Assembly: GCA_029531795.1 (NCBI GenBank)
Contig: JAPEIS010000002.1
Span: 744,001 to 808,000, forward strand
Origin: Sclerotinia nivalis
Lineage: Eukaryota > Ascomycota > Leotiomycetes > Helotiales > Sclerotiniaceae
Direction of reading: 5' to 3'
Length of the DNA stretch: 64,000 nt
In this document: one piece after another, positions 25,346 to 37,774 of the stretch
Position numbering within the stretch: the first letter of the stretch is position 1
How the letters are laid out: every line of letters starts with the position of its first letter
Position numbers and translations under genes: made by a program
The notes under the pieces: generated by a model
What the model was told of the DNA's origin: nothing
Databases searched by the model: none
The model's input: the letters and a program-made list of their open reading frames with translations, nothing else

Positions 25346-27365
25346 ATGATGGCTCCATTAATACCATCTGCTAAATCGACCTTGTCCTATCCCTTATATG
25401 CTTGTGACTTCGATCCCATAAATCCCTCCAGATTGGTGGTTGGTGGGGGCGGAGGTGCTGGAAGGACGGGTGTGGGAAATAAGATTGTGAGTTTGAGGAT
25501 ATTTTTGCTGAAAAGAATCTTTTCATATGCGAAAACTATGTTCTTTTGGTTTGCATACATATACTAATAGTTATGATTTTTAGACCCTTTTGGACACTTC
25601 AAACCCAAATGAGCTTGTTGAAGCGGCGGAGATAGATCTTAGCAAGGAAGAAGATAATGTCACCAGTCTTGCAGTTGGTCAGCCTCAAGGAAATACAAGC
25701 TTGATCTATGCAGGAGTAAACTCTAGTCCGGAGGAATTAGGCAAAGGAAATAATGCGCATTTCCGAGTTATTGGAAGAGAGCCAGTCGCCAAAGGGAGAG
25801 GAAAGACTACACAGCTTGTTGCGACAACGAGCAAATTATCAGAGATTTCGAGAAGTTCATTATTTACACGTGTGGAAAGGGATTTATACCAAAGAGTCAC
25901 CCGGCTATCACGGCCCTATCCAGGACAATCACAATGGGGTGCGGTTGCGACTGGACTTGCGAAGGATTCCGAAATAGTACTTTTTCAAACTGCGCGAACA
26001 GGACCACCTACATCTAAGGGTGCCATAAAACTGGCGAAGGAGGCTGTTGATATGGATTTCATACAAACTGGAAAAGACGATTATCTCTTCGCATATGCCG
26101 ATGAATATGATATCTATATTAAGAAGCTTGGCTCAATAGATGATGGGGCAGAATCTGAGTGTGTATATATTACACCAGCCTCAAGAGGCAAGGAGAAAGT
26201 TACCTTACCATCTTTCAGGTCAATAAGGTGGCTAACGAAGGACTTCATTATCATGCTCACGAATATACATAGCCAAGGAGGAGTGGTACTACAGATTCTC
26301 AGACTACCTCCAAGCGGCAAAGGACAATGCAGAGTTGCGCAATCACATCGACTTCCATCCAGTATAACGAAAGCTACTGGACTCGCAGTCTCCAATCTCA
26401 CACCACCAGTGACTCCTGATGAAGAACAAGGCTACACTCAATTTGTCATTGCGGTCGCCGGTCACGATATCTCCATTTCTCTTTTCAAAGTTGATCTCCA
26501 ACATGAAATAAATAACTACTTGGTCACACCTATCAAACCTTTCCGAACATTCAAGAATGTTCACCCACTTCAAATCACAGGAATTACATTCTCAAATTTT
26601 ACACCACCTACCGGACCCGTCACTGCAAGCACTCCTCCTCAGTACCTCAAACTAGCTAGTGTAGGCGTCAGCAACACAGTCATCGTCCACACTCTCCCTC
26701 TATTCCCCGTCCCTCTTTCCGTAAAAAGAGGTCAATCACACACTCCTCGTTACGTCGTTGCTCTTCCTTCAAGTAAAGCAATTTACTCCTTTGGAATCAT
26801 CCTTTCTATGCTCGTAGCGGTGTTTGCAGCAATCTTGATGCAAAGCATTTTAGAGATTAGAGGAGTTGTAGAACCACATTTGGGAGCAGCAAATTACTTA
26901 CCTGTGCCGTTGCAGGAGGCAATTGGAAAACCATACAAATTTCCTTCACATTACAATGCATTCAGTACACACGACTCTACAGCCTCCATGTCTCCCAGCT
27001 CATCAGATGTTTCCTCCTCAACCCCAGACTTCTTCGCGTCCCTCCGATCCCCCTCTCCCAACTCCCCTGCTCCTCGACTTTACCTTCACCACGGACCTCC
27101 AATTCCAGACATTCCAGCCGTTGAAAACCAAGAAATCACATCCCCTGAGATTTCCCCATCAATACAAGCAGTTCTCCATGACTCAGAAAAACACAAAGGA
27201 AAATCTTGGGATGAATTAACAGCGCCACAAAAAGAAAATTGGAAGAGGAAATTAAAGGATGCGGGGCAGTGGGTGGAGGGGATGGGAGAGGCGATTTTTA
27301 AGGGGGTCGTCTTTGGGGAGTTGGGAGGCTTGGTCGGAGCGGCGGCTGTGCAGGTTGCTAGGTAG
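25346..27365 (+). CDS. SEC12: Sec12-type guanine nucleotide exchange factor for Sar1
   Basis: Two exons, 25346-25486 and 25584-27365, give 640 residues; the intron is 97 bp. The N-terminus LVVGGGGGAGRTGVGNKI is the glycine-rich K-loop that Sec12 uses to engage Sar1. A cytosolic beta-propeller follows with degenerate WD repeats, then one membrane span near residues 452-470 (GIILSMLVAVFAAILM) and a lumenal tail of about 170 residues. Sec12 sits in the ER membrane and loads Sar1 with GTP to start COPII coat assembly. Two adjacent ATGs (25346 and 25349) could both serve as start. PREB-like or scaffold WD proteins are less likely because of the K-loop and C-terminal anchor. Confidence 0.9.
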
Positions 27366-27485
27366 GTGGGTGAGTGGGATGGTGTGTGGGATCGTTATTA
27401 GTGTTTAGAGCTCCTGAGGGAATATGTGTAGAGGAGGTGGATTTATAAGGGAGAGCAGTTTGTAAGAGAGCCAGTTAATAAGAGA

Positions 27486-27540
27486 GGGGGGGGGGGGGTG
27501 TATATTACTTTGTATTGAATTGATTGATTGATTGATTAAT
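27486..27540. repeat. G13 run followed by (GATT)n repeat
   Basis: Thirteen G at 27486-27498, then four to five copies of a GATT/ATTG unit near 27519-27536. Confidence 0.85.
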
Positions 27541-27871
27541 AGAAGGGTGAATGGAGATTTTCTTCCTTTTTTTTTTCATCTTCTTTCCTCCTTATTCATT
27601 CATTCAATGATATCTTTTGATTGGATTTAATGGATTGATTGCCCGAAAAGATGGAATGAACAAAAAGACATGGATATGATATATATATATATATATACAT
27701 ATATATACATTTCAACCTTCCATCTTCTCATTGATAATACATATACACACATATCTTTAGTTTAGCACAAGATTTTTATATTATGAAGATAGGAATACTC
27801 GGGTAAATCTATGTATTACCAAATAGTATGTTGTATTCATATAAATCATTATTTCATCCTCATCCTCATAT

Positions 27872-27913
27872 TCATGCTCATGCTCATGCTCATGCTCATG
27901 CTCATGCTCATGC
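27872..27913. repeat. (TCATGC)7 hexamer repeat
   Basis: Seven perfect 6-bp units in the spacer between two converging genes. Confidence 0.95.
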
Positions 27914-28270
27914 TCATTTCCATTTCTTATTTCCCAATTCTCATTCCATCCTTCCATTCAACCCTTCTGTCCATTCATCCATCCATTCATTCAAGCTAAT
28001 AAAAGTAAAAGAATTATCTTTCCTTCTTTCTCCCTGGGTCTTCATCTCTCCATCTTTCCTTCTCAATCCTAGGGAGTATTACTACTCCATCATTCCAAAT
28101 CATACACGCATGTATGTTAATATCACGCTCTCACTCCAGTTCCAGCTCAAGTTAAAAATAAAAATAAAAGAAATCCCATCAAGCCTTAACTCCCCAGCCC
28201 CAAAAATTTCATAAGAATTCATGTGCATGCATGCATCCTCCTCTCCCCCTTCCCTTCCCTCTATCCCACC

Positions 28271-29569
28271 CTACAAAATCTCCCTCAATGCTCTCTTCTG
28301 CTCCACCGTCAAACTAGTCGGAAACTTCACATTATACTTGATGATAAAATTTCCCCTTTTATCAGGTTGTTTACTCAACGGCATACCCAAATCCGGATAT
28401 GAATCTGAGGAACCAGGTTGAGTGGGTCCTCCTTTATCGAGCGAGATGTTTTTACCATCAATGGTTGTGACGGTACGATTCCAACCTGTGAGTGCTTCTT
28501 TGAGATCGAGATCGACGGTCATGATTAGATCGTCGCCGTCGCGTGTTAGATAGGGGTGTTTTTTCTGGCGGGGTATGTTAGTATGTTGATAGACGGAGGG
28601 AGGGGTATAATCCCCTAGCGGTGAATGGAACATACCTCTTCAATAACAAAATGTAAATCCTGCTGTCCACCTTCCTCCTGATCACCTACACCCTTAAACT
28701 TAATCTTACTCCCCTTCTTCAAACCCGGCTTAATATCCATCTCCAAAATGCGATCCGTAGTTTGTCTCTTGCCCGTTTCGGGATCAAATGTCTTCCGCTT
28801 AATCTTCATCTTCTTATGACAACCCTTAAACAATTCTTCCAAACTCAACGCTAGAGGTTTCTCTACCGTCGTAACCTCGGGCGTTTCCGCTCTCTGTCTC
28901 GCCGGTTCCGCGCCCCGAAATTGTGATTGTGCAGTCCTCGAACGACCATTTCCAGCTCCCCCAGGACTAGCTCGCGGCATACCACCTCCACCCATACTAG
29001 CAAAGAAATCTTCCATTCCTTCTCCACCACCTCCTGCTCCCTGACCCCTCAAGAATTCACTAAAGATCGATTCCGGATTACTGAAACTAAAGCCTCCACC
29101 ACCTGGTCCGCCCGCACTACTGAAATCATAGTGAAAGGTTTTACTCCTCGGCATGCCGCCCGATGAACTAAATCCCCCAAAGCCTCCTGGCATGCCTCCT
29201 GCCGCGAATGGGTTACCGCCGCTTGCACCTGGATCTGGTGGTGGGGGACCGCCTCGTAACATAAATTCTAATCCATATTCATCGTATGTTTTGCGTTTTT
29301 CGGGGTCTGATAGGATTTCGTAGGCTTGGGAGACTTCTTTGAATTTTTCTGCCGAGTCGGGTTTATCCTTATTTTTGTCGGGGTGATGTTTCATTGCCAT
29401 TACACTATTCAGATGTTAGTTATTTGTACAGGGCAATTGAGAAAGCTGAGGAATTGATGGTGATGAAGGAGGGGATTATATGCACATACCGATATGCCTT
29501 TTTGATTTCTTGTTGATTGGCAGAAGGCTGAATGCCTAAAGCATCGTAAAGTTTTGTTTCTGCCACCAT
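28271..29569 (-). CDS. SIS1: Type II DnaJ/Hsp40 co-chaperone, Sis1/Psi1-like
   Basis: Three exons: 29569-29490, 29404-28636 and 28564-28271, giving 380 residues; introns are 85 and 71 bp. The J domain (residues 1-70) has KLYDALGI and the Hsp70-stimulating HPD in [10 protein letters not shown] Gly/Phe-rich region (about 75-170) follows, with no zinc-finger CXXCXGXG repeats, which makes it type II (DnaJB). Two beta-rich substrate-binding domains come next: [10 protein letters not shown] opens the first, then [22 protein letters not shown] and [11 protein letters not shown], with KYNVKFP near the end. It should partner cytosolic Hsp70 in folding and in translation or prion-like aggregate handling, as Sis1 does. 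The first intron splits the J domain. Confidence 0.93.
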
Positions 29570-29734
29570 GTTTGCTGTTCCTCGAATGTATCTTTCTGTT
29601 GGAAAACTTCAGTCCGAAAAGGAAAGCACTTCAATTTTGAGTAGGAAAGTCGAAAGTCGTAAAGTAGTCAAATGAAGCTATGTCCAACTCCAACAAACAA
29701 CAATGAATTATGCTCTTCTAATAAAGATGGCAAC

Positions 29735-29772
29735 TATCAAAAATGGCCACTATCAAAAATGGCCACTATCAA
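29735..29772. repeat. 16-bp tandem repeat
   Basis: Unit TATCAAAAATGGCCAC at 29735-29750 and 29751-29766, then a partial third copy. Confidence 0.9.
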
Positions 29773-29915
29773 CTATTGACTCTCGGTTGAAAACGGGTCA
29801 TGCACTAGAATCTGGAAGTATTTCGTCAGTGATTGGGTTGCGAAAAATTCAAATAGATAAGGTCGTATTATAGAAGGTCCTCGAAGGAGCTGAAGGAAGG
29901 TTGTGTGTTGGATCC

Positions 29916-29936
29916 TGTGTCTTGTGTCTTGTGTCT
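29916..29936. repeat. (TGTGTCT)3 tandem repeat
   Basis: Three 7-bp units followed by a degenerate TGTGTGC. Confidence 0.85.
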
Positions 29937-30430
29937 TGTGTGCTGGTTTTGCCAATGATGGACTAACTGACAGGTCGGTTGGGTTGGTATGATGTGGTTG
30001 ATGACAGGAAGGAATGGAAAAACGTTGTTCATTAAATGTATCCTTTCCCTTACAAGGATTTAAAAATCCAAGGAAATCTTGAAATATAACTTGTACATAC
30101 CAGTTAATTAGATCCTAATGAGATCTCGTGTTGCTTGGTGTCTTTTGTGTGTTGTAGAGAGAAGATAGAAATGTGTAATGTAGTAAGTAATGGTAGTAAT
30201 TTGCGATTCTTTGTTGTCAACTTAGAAAGATCGAGTTCTAATAGAAATAGAGCAGCAATATTATAATTGTCCTGAGTAAGGGTATTTGGAATATTCACTT
30301 GGTAGAGAATTGAATCGACTTTTTAACTACTCCGTACCTCGCTGCATGATAATAAATACCTACTAGGTACTCTACTCTCTACTCAGCTATTACCTTCAAG
30401 AATCTTCCACAAATTCCACCCTGCAATACC

Positions 30431-30460
30431 CTAAAATACCGTAAAATACCGTAAAATACC
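30431..30460. repeat. 10-bp tandem repeat
   Basis: Three units of (C/G)TAAAATACC, preceded by a related CTGCAATACC. Confidence 0.85.
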
Positions 30461-31094
30461 CCCGCGCGGTTCATTAGAATTGAGCGGTGACGTTTGATGG
30501 TGGGGGGATTTTGATCCTGAAAGCCCGAAAGCCCAATAGCGAAGGGCCTTAACACATTGCGTGGCTGCTTAAATGGAAGCTTCGAGAAGGTTCTAACCTA
30601 GTAATGAGTTTGCCCTGATGTTACCCGCGTTTGAAACATATTTGTGTATTTTGTGTAATAATTAGACTGCTAATACTTCATTTGACTACCACGAACGAGA
30701 AATATTTGTACAATAACTGCTCTTGAAATTTATGTGAATCGATCATAGTCGTCGTGGTCGTTGATTCAAGAGTTCCTCCATCAAATATTCTCGGAATTCC
30801 CAAAGTACTCTGTGCATACAAATATCGCAATAGAAGGAACCCATTCCAAAGATTATCTTAAACCTGTAATGGCATTCATTATTCTGCAAAATTTTCTAAC
30901 TATTGCTTTCGTGATTCATGCCTCATGCTTCATACTTCATACTTCGTGCTGCCGGGGTATTATGCCTCTCAATATGTACAATATGAGGAATATGTACTTT
31001 CAAATATCATCAATCCATCTATGCTTTATAAATGGACCATCTCGAATCATGGACTATGCAAGAACGCCAATTAACATGCAAAATATGCTCAAAC

Positions 31095-33902
31095 CTACTC
31101 AACAAATCCAACCCTTTTGATAGTGGCGCCACCATCTTTCTGGTTATTAGCCGATATGCCCTGTTCCTCACGTTGAATGTCTTCGCTCTCAAGATCCTCA
31201 ATCTCCATGTCATCGTTGGCCACACCTTTCTCGATGGAGTTGCCAGTAAAGTTTTGTAGCATGCCACTACCACTACGTTCTTGCATTTCTTGCGTCTTCC
31301 CTTCAGGATATGGATCAACACCCATAATTACTTCATCACTCTGAGTAAGGCAATTTTGTAGAGCCGCTGACGCCGACACCGTAGACTCATTATCCGAGGC
31401 TTCCTTTGCGACCCCATTCCGTTGTCCATTTGAGGCAGAGTGTGAGGGAGACGAGGGCTGATCACGCTTGCGCTTTCCTGGCGATCTTGGTGAGAATTGT
31501 AATTCGTCGGGATTGTCAAAAGGAATGCTGGAAAGCTCCTCTCGAAAAGCGATGTTATCAGCGCGAACGAAAGCCTAATGGTTGTTAGCAGGATTATTGG
31601 AGCAAATACAAGGACGAACATACCTGAAGTGGATGTGGTGTTACACCCGCATTCATCTCCATTGCCTCGTCGGAAGCATAAACTAGAATTGCTGTATCGT
31701 TCTCAACTTTGACATCCTCAATAACTTTCTCAGATGTAGTCTCCTGTTGCCGGATTAAAATGTGTTACATATTTAGGATCGAAGAATACTCACTTCAACA
31801 GTAATTTGTGGAGGAGACGAGCTGCTATAATTGATTCTCCACCACTGGCCATCACTGGGAGGAACACGCTCGTCATCACTGAGGCCCATATCAATGAGAT
31901 CCGGCTCTATACGGGTGCAAATATACGTCGTTTCCTGACTCAAGCTTACACCACGAAGAGTGTATCTGTGCAGGCGCTGGGAGGTTTTGGCGGGATCCGT
32001 ATACAACTTCGAAAGCTCCCTCCAAGCTTCTTTAGCTTTCTCTTTTTGATCTTGTAATCCTAGATGCTGTTAGTTGAATAGTCAGTGATCAGTCTGCATG
32101 ATCTTACTTTTTAGCTTCGCGTTTACATCATCCATTACTTTCTTGAGTTTTTTAGACAGATCTGCGTTCTTTGATCGGCCGGAATGATTATCGGAGGCAA
32201 GATTGTCCATATCGTTATTGTCGGGCGGGAGCTCATTCTGATCATGATTGAGTGACATCTTCACAACATCCTCAACTAGGACTGTTTTTCCATTGTGAAT
32301 GGTCCATGTTAACTGTCTCTCATTACGAGAAATATCCGCAATTTGCAGCTCCAAATTCTGCTTGCTCGTACGCATATTTAGTGAGTCTTTAACTGCAAAC
32401 TCTAGGTATCTATCCGGATACCATACTAATGGTACGTCGATACCTTTTTGGTCGTTCTGTTTATCACCTCTGAGTCTGAAAGCAATCATGTCGCCAAGGT
32501 GACCTAAGTAAGGACTCTTAACAAGAACGAGAGGAAAATTGCTCCATAGGGCCTCGTCTGCAACATCATAGAGATTTTCGCAAAGAGAATCTGTTGAAGG
32601 AAGTTGAAGTTCGAAGATGACAAATTCTGTATCTGTTTCATCTGGATCTGGGTCTGAACCAAGAACGCCTGAAGAGAAGAGGTGCTTCGATAAATCAGTA
32701 CCCTGCAATAACCTATTGAAGCTCATGAAGAACTCAGACTCCACATCATTCCCTCCGTGCTGTTGCATGTATGGAAGCGTAGTAATAACATCCGGCGAAC
32801 CATAGCTCCTCTCTGTCTTATCTAAGAAAGCCATGACTTTCTGGACCTCCTGGCCAAATCGTCGATCATCCGCCACAAGGTAGGGATCTTCTTGAAATGA
32901 TGCAATAGGTCTCTCTATTGGTCTGCCGTTCCACCAACCAGCTTCATATGGATAGTGCGTCTCGACATGGTCCCTTCTAAGGAATATCTCACGGGCAAGG
33001 GGAATGTTGTAATAAATAGTAAGAACAGCACCTAATCTGTGTGATTCTCCAGTAGGCTTGAGGAAGGCTGGAACTTGGTTTTCCATGTCTCGAATTCGGT
33101 CGGTAGGCTCAGGGTCAACATAGATCTCCTTGACAGTTGATATAGGAACCATAGCCCAGTTATCTCCATAATCCGTTCTCATAGCAGGACCAAAGTAAGG
33201 TTTGTCTGTCCCCACTACTCCGGATTGTTGTGGAGGTAAACTAGAGTCTGCCATAGAAGCTGCCAATGCCTGCTGCAGTTCTTTGTCATCGTTGTCAACA
33301 TATTGGGTAAAGGTAGTGGTAGAATCTGCCAATTGATGTATTAGAATATGCAAATACTTGTATTGAAAGAGAATCTACCATTATCAGTTGTGAGATCCAC
33401 AACTTTACTCAAAGGTGACTTATTATTACTAGTTCTCGATGGTGGTCTAGAAGGTGCAGCACTTTCAAAGTGAGAATAGGAACCGAAATCATCCGGACCC
33501 TGCACTGCGAAGGCTGAATACAAAAAAATTATCAGTCAGAGCCTTCAAGCATTTGATTCCAAAACAAGACTCACAAATACCATGTTGCTCTCCACCTCCC
33601 TCACGATCCCTATTGAATTGGCTGTCGTCCCAGGTGTACTATGACTATTAGTGCCAATAATTTACAGTTGTCCCTTTCATACTGACTCGGTTGGGATTTC
33701 TGCCTGTCTCCAAATCATCATAGTATTCATTGATTGCTTGTTGAACATTGTTATTATTTCCCTGTCTATATTAGCTTTGTACTTTCAAATTTTCTGAATG
33801 AAACAACCCCACCTTCAATCTCAGTATAGCTTCTTGTCGATCTATCTGTCCAGTCATATCCAGAAACGCTTGCACATCTTGAGCAGTTGGTTGCGCCGCC
33901 AT
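31095..33902 (-). CDS. UBA-like/UIM protein with degenerate USP25/28-type domain
   Basis: Eight exons: 33902-33813, 33761-33687, 33638-33575, 33513-33379, 33325-32108, 32059-31794, 31743-31624 and 31574-31095, giving 815 residues; seven introns of 48-61 bp. Residues 1-45 look like the UBA-like fold (DVQAFLDMTG...VQQAINEYYDD), and 132-149 form a UIM (DNDDKELQQALAASMADS). From about 205 the order follows USP25/28, but the cysteine box (normally GNTCW) reads GESHR, with His217 in the Cys place. The C-terminal Trp-Tyr part (QWWRINY) lacks the catalytic His box. I infer an inactive ubiquitin-binding USP-fold protein. The tail has a KRKR nuclear-type signal. A start at an in-frame ATG at 33953 is possible but adds an unconvincing segment. 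Confidence 0.75.
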
Positions 33903-34979
33903 AATTGCAATGGTATCAAGCTTCAAGTTGAGCTTGACTTTTGACGTGTGCACCTATTGCTTTTTGGGAGTGTTGGATTTCTTTCCCTTCCAGTCATGAA
34001 AGCAAAAGCAAAGAAAGGCAATGAATATAATCAAGAAAATTTTCAAATGGACAGATTGTGCCAGCAGAACAAACAAGATGCCTTATGAACTCTGTTACAG
34101 AAAGTTGATAAATTGTTTAATGGGAAATTCCTGGGGGAGGACCGGGCAGCGGAGCTTACTTATTTTACTAGGTAGTGTAAAGTAGTGTAGAGTAAGGTAG
34201 TTCAATCTCTGATAATCCTTGTTGTTGGTCCGAGTGTTCTAGTGAACCTGTGGGAGACATCCCACCTTCTCTTCAAGGAAGCATGAGATCATGAGTCTCC
34301 TTGATGAATGAGGAGGAGTAGGTATATGTAGTGGAACTCATTCACCACAAGGGACCTCATTTCCTCAGAGACATCTCATGAAGCCTTGGATATTCATTAG
34401 TCAGATGGACTTTGTATGAATGTTATAATAGAACTATGTATTGGTTGGTGAGATTAGGAATTTGCAATTTCTATTTCTTCACATCATTAATCATTCTTGA
34501 AATGAAAAGAAGAACAAAGTATTGGATAGAAAAGGTGTGATATGGGATAGGCTGGAGTAGGGGGCATAGTTTTGCTAGCAAGATTCATATCTGATATCCC
34601 TATTAAGGAGTAACTTTGACAGCAAGGGATGCCAATATCTCTCTACTACTGAAATGGATGGATTAACTCAATACATGATTATGCTAAATGAAAATTATAC
34701 CATGTCCACCATGATGTACAACAGACTAGACATTTCCAGAGTTTTCAATACTTGTAATACTTCCTATATTCTAGTCTGAGGGCGTTGAGTATAGAAAAGT
34801 GCAATATTCAGTATTTGGCGAGATTAAGGGCATGATCTTGATATTAAGATTCATTTTTGATATACCCTAGGAAATAACTCTACTAAAGAAGAACTTCAAG
34901 CTGGCAGTAGCAGTTATCACAAATCTAACCCTATGCTTTAATATCAACCAATCTAACCACACCCTCAACTCTCAAATCC
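33903..34979. other. Intergenic spacer
   Basis: About 1.1 kb between the USP-like gene start and the end of the broken MFS gene. It contains GTAGTGTA-like short repeats near 34165-34200 and nothing gene-like. Confidence 0.4.
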
Positions 34980-36808
34980 TCAATAATCAATCTTCCTCCC
35001 ATCCAAAAGTCTCAACCGCTCCCCAAACCGCACCATCAACAACGGCATGGGAATAAACCCCAGCGCCACAAACCCCAACAACGAATTCCCCCACCCCAAT
35101 CCCAATCGATCATAAAGCGGAGGTCCCACCAAGGGAAAAACAGCCCCAGATACATTGCGCAGCGCAACACTGGCGGCCATTGCACTAGCGGCATGAATCC
35201 CATACGCATCGACCATGTAACTTGATGCTGGAATTGTGGTCGCTACTATACCCATTCCCGGGATTCCTATGGCGATAATTGGTGCAATCCACTACGTCTG
35301 TGGTTGGTACTTTGTTTTCGACCTGGGGGTTGAGAGAGGGATGGGAATTTGCTTACATGGACTCGGGTTTCTACTGTCCAGCCATACATGAAAAGTCCGA
35401 TCGGGATGATAATCCCGCCGAAAGTAACGGGTGGTAATCTTTGTTCTGGTTTAGTTTTACCAGCTGCGGATTTACGAGGAACCATCATACATCAAGCGTG
35501 AAGTGACAAATTAAGATTCCGAACAGAAAGCCGATACCTGTAGTGTGTTAATTGGTAAGAAATGTCATTAAAATCTATCAGGGTAGCTCTTACTGAGTCC
35601 AAGAAAAGATAAGCCTGAAGATCCTTCAGAAAACCCATAAAGGCCTTCAAATACCATTGTGATTGTTGTCATGACCAGATACATATAGCCATACACAATG
35701 GCTACATATAGAGAAAGAAGGATAAGCGCCGGAGAGAAAATTAGCATCTGCATCGGCCGAATAAAATCTTCCTTCATCACCTCTTTGACAGTTCTCTTCT
35801 CTGCATCTTCAACCTCGTACTTCGACCACACACTCTCATCGCCGGTCTCATTCGTAATTCTCGCCGCTTTCTGCTGTAAAATACGAACCTTGTATGTCTC
35901 CCGAAAGAATACCAGAAACAGGATTTCACAAGCCCCAGACAAGATAGCCATAAGCCAGAAAGTCCATCGCCATCCTGCTGTTCCTCCCAAATAACTTCCC
36001 ACAATGGGTCCAATGACTGGGCCAATCAATGGTCCGAAACCTGTTATTGCCAAAGCACGCCCTCGTTGTTCAACCGGATATAAATCACTTACTATACTAG
36101 GATTAAGAACGACGGTAACAACGGCACTACCATTAAGAAAGCGAAACGCAATAAGCATCTGAATGTTGGTGCTGAGAGCACTTGCTATCGAGAAGATGCA
36201 AAAGAGTATGTTTCCCACATGGTAAACATAGAAACGGCCGTAGAGTTCTGAAAGAGGAGCAACGGTGAATGAACCAACTACCTGGATTGATTTTTATTAT
36301 TATTGGCTATTCTCGGACTTGAAGATATCAATCGCACGAGTGGACACTCTAGTCAGAGATGAGGATGTACTCACTTCTCCCAGCTCCCAAATAGACACAA
36401 GCAGTGTCTGATAGAGAGTGCTATGGAATGGAAATCGTCCAAAATTTGAGGAGCATTGGGTGCACACATTATAGTACCTAGCATCCTATCGAGGCTCGTC
36501 AATGTCAAGTTTCTCTTTTCGATAGATTGTATCAAACGTACGTAAGTAACTCGGTAAGAGAAATTGGGGTTATAATCATTGATCTATGTCTCGAAGACCA
36601 CTAGTAATAATCAGTAACAACATCAGGAGTTTGATTACAATATAAGACTTTGACCAATGCGTACATTAAAGGGGTTTTCCGGGTCTTCATGGTTGAAATC
36701 CACGAGGTTCTCGAACTGATTTCCATCGTGCTGAATCAAAACTGTAGTAACTTGTGTTTGGAGACTTGAAGAGGCTCCTTCAATATCGAGTGTCTGTTTG
36801 ACTTCCAT
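34980..36808 (-). pseudogene. MFS transporter (DHA1 multidrug type) with two frameshifts
   Basis: Six exon-like blocks can be traced: 36808-36665, 36600-36542, 36485-36375, 36281-35594, 35537-35357 and 35291-34980, with five normal introns of 56-93 bp. The reading shows the DHA1 start DPENPFNWSSR, MCAPNAPQILDDFHS, ELYGRFYVYH, YPVEQRGRALAITGFGPL, GPVIGPIVGSYLGG and a normal end. In the third block the frame must shift by one base near 36421-36430 to pass from DDFHS to LYQTLLVSIWELGE. In the fifth block a TGA stop follows FTLDV near 35488-35495 and the frame changes before VPRKSAAG. No splice choice repairs either. The gene is likely dead, or the assembly has two errors; otherwise it would be a drug or toxin exporter. 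Confidence 0.72.
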
Positions 36809-37774
36809 CGCAAATTATGCATCAGTGACAAGAATGACAAAATGAGCAAAACATCAACGAACGGCTTGGCCTCCTTTATAGGTGAGGTAATCATTACTCA
36901 AGGACTAATAACATTTCCTATATCAAAATCCCACCCGGGTAGCTCTCACTTGAGCGGGTCAATCCGAGCATCCTGAGGGCTTCAATGGCCAAATCAGCTC
37001 TCACTTGAGAGTCTGGATTTTTCGGAAATCTCTGTTCATTATTTTATCCTCACATTAGCTGATTTCTTATCATGGTGCTGGCATTGAGTTATTTATTTAC
37101 TGTATATGGTACCTACTTCTTCCAGCAAGAAATGCATGGGATACCGCGTTGAAGCACCCAAAGCACATGTATAATAGTATTCGTATTCGTATGTTGCTTG
37201 TTGGATGTTGTTGGTACTTGTCTCTCACAACGGCAGGGGATATATTAAGTGTGTTCTCGATTGTGGATCCTACATTTCGACCTATGTAGGAAACAATCAT
37301 GTCATCCCAGGTGCAAGCGAAAGGAATTGACAGTACTAGTCATTGCAAACTCATTTTGAAATATTTGTAATTACAGCCCGCAACTTATTTACCCTGTCTT
37401 GCTATCTGCTGCAAAAGCCCCTCGCAAATTACGCCCCCCCCACCTCCCAAAAGTATGCAACACCCAATTCAAATTCCCCATAATCTAAAAGCCCTAAGAT
37501 CCCCCAATGTGAAAAGCATGTTATACGCCTCGAATGCATACCTGCCTGCATTTCCCCTTGCGCCCACCGTGTAAACCGAGCGGACCGCCGCTATGCTATG
37601 CTATGCATTGTAAAATAAAGTAAGATGATGCTCCCTCTATCGAAGTTGTGACCATGATGTGATTTGGCGGACTAGCCAGTGTCGAGGTGAGATATGACGA
37701 GCGCAGGAGGGTCGAGGAAGAAGCCATGAATCTCATGAATGAGAATGAGACAGGCTTGATAGCTCCTTTCCCAT
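36809..37774. other. Spacer: promoter side of broken MFS gene
   Basis: About 970 bp. The left part is upstream of the MFS pseudogene and holds a direct repeat; the right part is 3' flank of CDC34. A C8 run lies near 37434 and a CTATG repeat near 37591. Confidence 0.4.
36941..37009. repeat. 14-bp direct repeat upstream of MFS gene
   Basis: AGCTCTCACTTGAG occurs at 36941-36954 and 36996-37009, 55 bp apart, 130-200 bp upstream of the MFS start codon. The core CTCTCACTTGAGAG in the second copy is partly palindromic, so it may be a regulator site. Confidence 0.6.

Larger units (their letters stand above)
27366..28270. other. Convergent spacer rich in simple repeats
   Basis: About 900 bp between the converging 3' ends of SEC12 and the DnaJ gene. 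It holds a G13 run, ATTG repeats, an AT dinucleotide tract near 27677-27697 and a TCATGC hexamer tract; no gene is seen. Confidence 0.5.
29570..31094. other. Spacer between two minus-strand genes
   Basis: About 1.5 kb holding the presumed promoter of the DnaJ gene and the 3' flank of the USP-like gene. Three short tandem repeats lie within it and are listed separately. I looked for heat-shock elements (alternating GAA/TTC) and found none that fit well. Confidence 0.4.

Noticed and set aside
29570..29960. GAA/TTC words upstream of the DnaJ gene as a heat-shock element
   Set aside because: Spacing between units is 9 and 10 bp or with 3-base gaps, and does not fit either the classic or the step-type element.
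31840..31860. CATCACTGGGAGG resembling the hAT-type element end
   Set aside because: It lies in coding sequence of the USP-like gene and has no matching partner end or target duplication.
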